24,293 nt of DNA from a virus, in the IMG/VR virus record IMGVR_UViG_3300030012_002261, positions 1 through 24,293 of that record; one strand, 5' to 3'. Under the pieces are notes generated by a model. That model was not told the origin of the DNA and ran no database searches. It worked only from the letters and a program-made list of their open reading frames with translations. Every line of letters starts with the position of its first letter. The stretch's first letter is position 1. The translations under genes were made by a program, and so were the position numbers. Positions 20,807 through 24,293 of this stretch are shown here, in pieces.

Positions 20807-21163
20807 TTATACCCTTTCTATTACGTTTTTTGCTATTGTTTTTAGTTCGTGATTCATTTGCATAGATTGCCCAAAATCAGTTTTACCCCAAATATATAAA
20901 CCTTTAAATTGAGCAACACAGCCGTTAATTTTATCAAGTTCTTCGTATAACCATTCACTTATAATAAAATACTGGTATATTTCTTTATATTCATCATATT
21001 CATCAACTATATTGTCCATTTCCATATAGCAATCATTTTCAGACGCATACTCTACTAATTCATTACATAGAGTGAAAACATCTCTATTGATAATGGTTTC
21101 TACAAAATTTTGCTCTTTTTCTGTTAAACCATTCCAGTTTAATATTTTTGTTTCTTTTTTCAT
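20807..21163 (-). CDS. Acidic hypothetical early protein (118 aa)
   Basis: AAAGGA lies nine bases before ATG 21163. The protein is acidic in the first two thirds (NELVEYASENDCYMEMDN, DEYDEYKEIYQYFIISEWLY), then a strand-rich segment with CVAQFKGLYIWGKTDFGQSM and a helical end. The pattern YQYFIISEWLYEEL followed by FKGLYIWGKT recalls small uncharacterised proteins of phages and plasmids that I remember, but I cannot name a family. Its length makes it the most robust gene of the early train. Binding to a host protein is inferred from acidity only. Confidence 0.65.
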   Translation of the reverse strand: MKKETKILNWNGLTEKEQNFVETIINRDVFTLCNELVEYASENDCYMEMDNIVDEYDEYKEIYQYFIISEWLYEELDKINGCVAQFKGLYIWGKTDFGQSMQMNHELKTIAKNVIERV

Positions 21164-21177
21164 TTTATTTCCTTTAT

Positions 21178-21363
21178 TTAGTTAACTATAATTTTTTTAT
21201 TGTTATATTTATGAGGTTTGTTCCAAACATTTACAGGTAACATAAAAACGTTATCCCCTGCGTATTGTTTAGATATTTTAAGCATTAATTTTAATGCTTG
21301 TTTTTCAGAAATTGCTTTTTTTGTGAATAAATCACCATATATAGAAGCTACAATATATTTCAT
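21178..21363 (-). CDS. Small hypothetical protein (61 aa)
   Basis: Begins at ATG 21363 after AAGGAATAAAATAAA. The protein (MKYIVASIYGDLFTKKAISE, then QALKLMLKISKQY and a basic end YNNKKIIVN) is predicted strand-helix-helix-strand. No known domain. Its leader lies directly downstream of the predicted hammerhead cleavage site, so its mRNA may start with a 5'-hydroxyl about 31 bases before the ATG. Confidence 0.55.
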   Translation of the reverse strand: MKYIVASIYGDLFTKKAISEKQALKLMLKISKQYAGDNVFMLPVNVWNKPHKYNNKKIIVN

Positions 21364-21388
21364 TTTATTTTATTCCTTAATTTAGTTT

Positions 21389-21439
21389 GTCTATGACGGC
21401 TTAATTAAAAGCCGTTTCGCGTTCGCTCATCAGATAGAC
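21389..21439 (-). ncRNA. Type I hammerhead ribozyme
   Basis: Reading the minus strand: stem I GTCTAT 21439-21434 pairs with ATAGAC 21394-21389. Core CTGATGA is at 21433-21427. Stem II is GC/GC (21426-21425 with 21420-21419) closing a GAAC loop. Core GAAA is at 21418-21415. Stem III CGGCTT 21414-21409 pairs with AAGCCG 21402-21397 with a TTAATT loop. UC is at 21396-21395, so the cleavage triplet is GUC. A15.1 (21415) pairs with U16.1 (21396). Cleavage is expected between 21395 and 21394. All core bases are canonical and three stems close in the right order, with stem I open (type I). Stem II is unusually short, about 2 bp. It begins five bases after the upstream gene's stop. Confidence 0.9.
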
Positions 21440-21443
21440 TTAT

Positions 21444-21635
21444 TTATTTTAGATATTTTTTAAATAATTTTTTCATTTCATCATCAGTAAATGCTTGATA
21501 ATTTGGATTAGATAAAATTTTTAATTTTTCGTTAGTGAAATAGTTTTCTGGATATTCATTTAAGCCACCACCTTCAAACGCCTCAATATATAAATCTTCT
21601 AAAGCCATTACTTGTATTTCTTGTTTAATATTCAT
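21444..21635 (-). CDS. First leftward early gene, hypothetical (63 aa)
   Basis: AAGGAAAATAAA precedes ATG 21635, and upstream lies the 543-base divergent region, so this is the first gene of the leftward transcript. The protein is acidic and helical (MNIKQEIQVMALEDLYIEAF, then YPENYFTNEKLKILSNPNYQ) with a basic end (MKKLFKKYLK). No family is recognised. Its TAA at 21446-21444 sits just before the hammerhead ribozyme, so its mRNA would be released with a ribozyme-derived 3' end. Confidence 0.6.
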   Translation of the reverse strand: MNIKQEIQVMALEDLYIEAFEGGGLNEYPENYFTNEKLKILSNPNYQAFTDDEMKKLFKKYLK

Positions 21636-21672
21636 TTTATTTTCCTTAATTAGTTAATTATTTAATTGTTAA

Positions 21673-21712
21673 ACTTGTATAAATCTATTATGAATATATT
21701 TTATTTACAAGT
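21673..21712. promoter_or_regulatory. Inverted repeat around the presumed early promoter
   Basis: ACTTGTA 21673-21679 and TACAAGT 21706-21712 form a perfect 7-base inverted repeat with 26 bases between, just upstream of the first leftward gene. It overlaps the weak -35-like TTGTAA. It could be an operator bound by a dimeric regulator. Chance occurrence in AT-rich DNA cannot be excluded. Confidence 0.35.
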
Positions 21713-21854
21713 AAAAAAAGAATTATTTTCAATTTATTTTAATTTATCGAGAAGAAAAAAGTTTTATTTTATTTTGTAATGTCAATTAAAGGCGTAATAT
21801 CGTGCCGTTATTGATACATTTTATATATATATAGATAAAACAATTAATTAAGTA

Positions 21855-21883
21855 TTTGGTTTTGGTTTTTGGTTTGGTTTTTA
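21855..21883 (+). repeat. GGTTT-type repeat array, possible two-tetrad G-quadruplex
   Basis: Four GG pairs at 21858-21859, 21864-21865, 21871-21872 and 21876-21877 are separated by 3-5 T bases. This is a pattern able to form a weak two-layer quadruplex, or to act as a short iteron array. It stands out from the surrounding AT-rich DNA. Function is unknown. Confidence 0.4.
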
Positions 21884-22056
21884 GATTTAATCAGCTATCA
21901 TTTAAAATTGCTAAAAAGTGTTAAAAATGCAATATATCCCTTTTTACGCCTCTTATAGTGTTTTTAATTACTACAATACCACCAAACAAGCAAGATTATT
22001 TGCTAGGAATACTGACACTAGGGTCTAGGTGTATATTTGCTTAAAATGGGGTGTAT

Positions 22057-22092
22057 GGGGGATAGGCGCACGACACAAAGCGTCAGATCCCC
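22057..22092 (+). other. GC-rich hairpin, candidate cos/packaging site
   Basis: GGGGAT 22058-22063 pairs with ATCCCC 22087-22092, with an inner GAC/GTC (22072-22074 with 22082-22084). This GC-rich island lies about 90 bases before the terminase small subunit gene, where cos sites often occur. A packaging role is inferred from position and base composition only. Confidence 0.35.
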
Positions 22093-22178
22093 TTCCACAA
22101 AAAAAGTAGATTCTTACTACCAAATCCCAAATAAAAAAAGTATTGCAAATTTCTACCAAATATGTAGTAAATTAAGGT

Positions 22179-22808
22179 ATGAGTGATAAAATAGCAGAAA
22201 AGAAACCAGCCAAAGTCCTCGCAATAGAGTGTTTTGCACTAAATCCAGACATTACTACAAAGGAAGTTGCTGCTCAAGTAGGTGTTAGTCCTAGAACTAT
22301 TTCTTACTGGCGTGAAGATCCTATGTTTATAGATAAGATATATGAGAGGTATATGACTGAGTTCGGCTCACAGTTACCTGCTGTTATTAGTTCTATGGTA
22401 AGAGAAGCTAAGCACGGCAACGTACAGGCTGCTAGACTTGTATTAGAACATAGTGGTAGATTAGTGAAAAACGTCAATATCACTATAGATAGTCCTTTTG
22501 AGAAGTTTCTTAAAGCAGAGGAAGTACAAGAAGCTGAGGTTATTGAGGTATTTGAAGATGTAGAAATGCCTATGGACCTACCAGAACGTATTAAACCTAA
22601 GACTGTTAAAGAAGAGAAGATTAAGATAAAAACTATCATAGATAGGGAAAAAAAGAAACTTACCTACAATGAGAAGCGTAAAGAGTGGTATAAGTGGAAG
22701 AAAAGAGCTAAAGCTGTGGGTATAGAACCATTACCTGCTAAGAAACCTACTAAGGGTCAAAGAAAAGAGTGGGAACAGCGTATTATAGAAGCTGAGAACG
22801 CTATCTAA
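22179..22808 (+). CDS. terS: Terminase small subunit (phBC6A51-like)
   Basis: The N-terminal 55 residues carry a helix-turn-helix (about 24-44: ITTKEVAAQVGVSPRTISYW) of the type in phage terminase small subunits. It is followed by REDPMFIDKIYERY and helices with VREAKHGNVQAARLVLEHSG (about 73-92), another mark of this family. The C-terminus is Lys/Glu rich and probably binds the large subunit. Small subunits recognise the packaging site on DNA. The only upstream ribosome binding site-like AAGG is one base from the ATG, poor spacing. No large subunit follows; the next gene is convergent. Confidence 0.78.
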   Translation: MSDKIAEKKPAKVLAIECFALNPDITTKEVAAQVGVSPRTISYWREDPMFIDKIYERYMTEFGSQLPAVISSMVREAKHGNVQAARLVLEHSGRLVKNVNITIDSPFEKFLKAEEVQEAEVIEVFEDVEMPMDLPERIKPKTVKEEKIKIKTIIDREKKKLTYNEKRKEWYKWKKRAKAVGIEPLPAKKPTKGQRKEWEQRIIEAENAI

Positions 22809-22953
22809 CGTATTTTTTTAATAAATACCTTAATACTACAAATATTAACATAACGCCAACAATACTCAAGAAATCATTAAAATGGTTACCTGAATCGCTT
22901 TCAATACTACCCATAGGCGTTACTATTGTCATCTTTTTAGTTTGCTTAGTCAT
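22801..22953 (-). CDS. Small single-span membrane protein, C-terminal anchor (50 aa)
   Basis: Start ATG 22953 after AAAGGTGG and overlapping the upstream gene by eight bases; the stop overlaps the convergent terminase end by eight. The N-terminal half is polar with short basic stretches (MTKQTKKMTI, then GSIESDSGNH). Residues about 26-43 form a hydrophobic span (DFLSIVGVMLIFVVLRYL), ending in a basic tail (KKYVR). The layout fits a tail-anchored inner-membrane protein, for example a holin partner or spanin-like peptide. No family is recognised. Confidence 0.55.
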   Translation of the reverse strand: MTKQTKKMTIVTPMGSIESDSGNHFNDFLSIVGVMLIFVVLRYLLKKYVR

Positions 22954-23254
22954 TGTCCATACCACCTTTTTCCATCATTCTCATAAATTTGTCTTTTAAT
23001 CCGTTACCTGAAAGTCTTGCGATTATTTCTACTTGTGCTTTGAATATACCATTTAACTTCTTTTGTTCCATTTGTACCATTTTTTGCTGATCTATCAACT
23101 TAATAATAATACCTTCCAACCTCTTGAAGTCTTGGTCTAACTCTGTCATTAGAGTTTCTTGTATGAATCTGTTTTGTTTCCATATAAAGAATCCGAACGC
23201 TATTGTCATCGCCACAGGTATTCCAAACTGTTCCAATATTGTGATAAAATCCAT
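22946..23254 (-). CDS. Holin-like membrane protein with coiled-coil tail (102 aa)
   Basis: One membrane span lies at residues about 8-25 (EQFGIPVAMTIAFGFFIW). It is followed by a long helical, coiled-coil-like tail (FIQETLMTELDQDFKRLEGI, then IKLIDQQKMVQMEQKK). This is the arrangement of BhlA/UviB-type holins: a short N-terminal span and a polar helical tail. It overlaps the 50-residue membrane gene by eight bases, giving a membrane pair next to structural genes, as in lysis cassettes. No endolysin is in the window. A non-lysis membrane role cannot be excluded. Confidence 0.55.
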   Translation of the reverse strand: MDFITILEQFGIPVAMTIAFGFFIWKQNRFIQETLMTELDQDFKRLEGIIIKLIDQQKMVQMEQKKLNGIFKAQVEIIARLSGNGLKDKFMRMMEKGGMDND

Positions 23255-23263
23255 TTTTCTCCA

Positions 23264-23488
23264 TTACGCTATGCCCATAAAGGGTATTGTATTACTTTCC
23301 ATTAAATCGCACATTTGCTGATAGGTATCTTTTTCTATTTCTACTAACCTATCTTCTTCACTATAAAATTGTCTTTCGTATTGTTCTTCTGTGATGTCTT
23401 TAGCCATATACTCTATGAGTATGTTTAGCTTTTCGTGCATATTGATTATATTCTTTAAAAGGATTTCTATTTTTTCTTCTTCGCTCAT
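23264..23488 (-). CDS. Small acidic hypothetical protein (74 aa)
   Basis: Starts inside the stop of the upstream morphogenesis gene (TAATG). It is acidic and helical (MSEEEKIEILLKNIINMHEK, then YERQFYSEEDRLVEIEKD) and ends in a hydrophobic patch (IPFMGIA). No domain is recognised. It lies between the neck gene and the holin-like gene, and its function is unknown. Coupling supports it as a real gene. Confidence 0.65.
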   Translation of the reverse strand: MSEEEKIEILLKNIINMHEKLNILIEYMAKDITEEQYERQFYSEEDRLVEIEKDTYQQMCDLMESNTIPFMGIA

Positions 23489-24003
23489 TACTTTTTCCTT
23501 ATACGTTTGTTAAGTAATCTAACGAATTTTTTCTGAAATTCCTTGTAAATTTTGTTGTTAGCTGACTTTTCTGTAGGTATTGCAGCAGTAATAAATTCTC
23601 TTTTAGGTACTACTACAGAATCTTTAGCAGCTTTGTAATCAGGGTTTTTAGGTCTATCTGACCAAGTAAAAGGACCTTCTCTGTGTTTTCTGTAATTATT
23701 TTTACCAAACTTAGCAGGATTTGATTTTATACCTTCTTTTGTACCTTTTAAAGAGTTTGCTAAATTACCTGTCATTAGCATTGGTTTTTTATGAGTTACG
23801 CCAAAATGTTTTTTACGCTGTCTAATAGTTATATCGTGTAAAGGTTCATTTTCTAACTTTCCTACTTTACCTTGTTTTATAAATTTTGCTGAATTTTTAG
23901 CAAATTTATCTGCAACACCTTCATTTAAGGTATCTTCTAGCTTTTCTTGCTCTAATTCCTTTAAAACTCTCTTAAAATCTATATTATACTTGACTTCTAT
24001 CAT
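23488..24003 (-). CDS. Virion morphogenesis / HK97 gp10-like neck protein (171 aa)
   Basis: Overlaps the portal end by 20 bases. The sequence has a helical start with acidic clusters (VLKELEQEKLEDTLNEGVAD), then the mark of this family: DITIRQRKKHFGVTHKKPML with MTGNLANSLKG, later FTWSDRPKNPDYKA and PKREFITAAIP. These match phage virion morphogenesis (gp10/gp29-like) proteins that sit at the head-tail junction. It follows the portal gene in the expected order. Assignment is from motif recall. Confidence 0.62.
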   Translation of the reverse strand: MIEVKYNIDFKRVLKELEQEKLEDTLNEGVADKFAKNSAKFIKQGKVGKLENEPLHDITIRQRKKHFGVTHKKPMLMTGNLANSLKGTKEGIKSNPAKFGKNNYRKHREGPFTWSDRPKNPDYKAAKDSVVVPKREFITAAIPTEKSANNKIYKEFQKKFVRLLNKRIRKK

Positions 24004-24293
24004 CTTGAGGCTCCATTTGTGCTTGGTTTTCTTTTAATTTAGCATTTGCTTCCTCAATAGTCAAGTCCTTATTGTATTCAACCATAAGTTCGGCTTTATT
24101 TACAAGTCCTAAGTTTAGTCTGTGGTTGTCTAGTGCTATCTGATCCTGTACTGTCATTGGATATTCTGGCTCATTAAAGTCTAGTTTTAACGCCTCTGGC
24201 ATAGCTATATTGAATGTTTGTGCTATTTTACGCTCTATTTGGTACATTTCGTGTTCATATTGTGTCCAAAGTGCTAAATCGTCTTGATAATCC
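23984..24293 (-). CDS. Portal protein, C-terminal part, truncated by the window edge
   Basis: The frame is open to base 24293, so the start lies outside the window. Visible residues begin DYQDDLALWTQYEHEMYQIE and continue with FNIAMPEALKLDFNEPEYPM, then DNHRLNLGLVNKAELM and LTIEEANAKLKENQ. These fit the C-terminal helical end of phage portal proteins, with an acidic-basic helix and a PEY turn. Portals form the 12-mer ring through which DNA enters the capsid. The following morphogenesis gene supports the call. Only about 102 residues are seen, so confidence is moderate. Confidence 0.55.
   Translation of the reverse strand, partial: DYQDDLALWTQYEHEMYQIERKIAQTFNIAMPEALKLDFNEPEYPMTVQDQIALDNHRLNLGLVNKAELMVEYNKDLTIEEANAKLKENQAQMEPQDDRSQV

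Larger units (their letters stand above)
21636..22178. other. Divergent non-coding region, likely promoters and possibly origin or cos
   Basis: 543 bases between the leftward early gene and the rightward terminase gene with no convincing reading frame. It contains an AT-rich stretch (about 21660-21840) of the kind that melts at origins, a run of GGTTT-type repeats (21855-21883), a GC-rich hairpin (22057-22092), two copies of CTACCAAAT (22117-22125 and 22153-22161) and a 7-bp inverted repeat (TTACTAC 22114-22120 with GTAGTAA 22164-22170). The last lies just before the terminase start. A weak minus-strand promoter (TTGTAA 21710-21705, then TAGATT 17 bases on) could serve the early genes. Confidence 0.5.

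Noticed and set aside
21467-21495. Second CTGATGA core on the minus strand near 21490
   Set aside because: It lies inside the 63-residue coding gene and has no closing stem II or stem III with a cleavage triplet.
1-24293. CRISPR array, rRNA, insertion sequence or integrase
   Set aside because: No regularly spaced repeats, rRNA motifs, transposase or recombinase motifs were seen in the window.

Overview
The window looks like part of an AT-rich (roughly 30% GC by eye) uncultivated tailed phage, most likely a marine siphovirus with a long non-contractile tail. The evidence is a tail-tube / tail-chaperone / tape-measure / tail-tip gene order, an SPP1/HK97-type portal end, a terminase small subunit, and a leftward block of tiny overlapping early genes. 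I see no integrase, tRNA gene, CRISPR array or insertion sequence. The host cannot be named from the sequence.

Layout. (1) 1-13998, plus strand: virion genes. These are fibre-like proteins, two very basic small proteins, a putative head-tail adaptor, a tail terminator, the tail tube, a tail-assembly chaperone pair joined by a -1 ribosomal frameshift, the tape measure, a large tail-tip protein ending in a dockerin-like EF-hand pair, and two further tail proteins. (2) 13979-18946, minus strand: replication and recombination genes. These are a Cro-like regulator, a DUF1071-type annealing protein, an SSB-like protein, a winged-helix protein plus a replication-initiator-like protein, zinc-finger proteins, a Hjc-like nuclease, two tiny membrane proteins, an HNH protein and a NinB-like protein. 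(3) 18947-19300: a regulatory and probably structured-RNA region. (4) 19301-21635, minus strand: a train of tiny early genes of unknown function. (5) 21636-22178: a 543-base non-coding divergent region with origin-like and cos-like features. (6) 22179-22808, plus strand: an isolated terminase small subunit. (7) 22801-24293, minus strand: two membrane proteins (holin-like), a hypothetical protein, a neck/morphogenesis protein and the C-terminus of the portal.

The most striking item is a complete type I hammerhead ribozyme core on the minus strand at 21389-21439. It starts just after the stop codon of the first early gene and lies upstream of the next gene's ribosome binding site. Two other intercistronic spacers of the leftward transcript (14946-15012 and 15731-15794) are also built as stop codon, outer stem, inner hairpins, closing strand, ribosome binding site. 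They lack a hammerhead core. The early transcript may therefore be punctuated by structured or self-cleaving RNA modules. Many genes here overlap by 1-20 bases (ATGA, TAATG, GTGA junctions), and I used these to choose starts.
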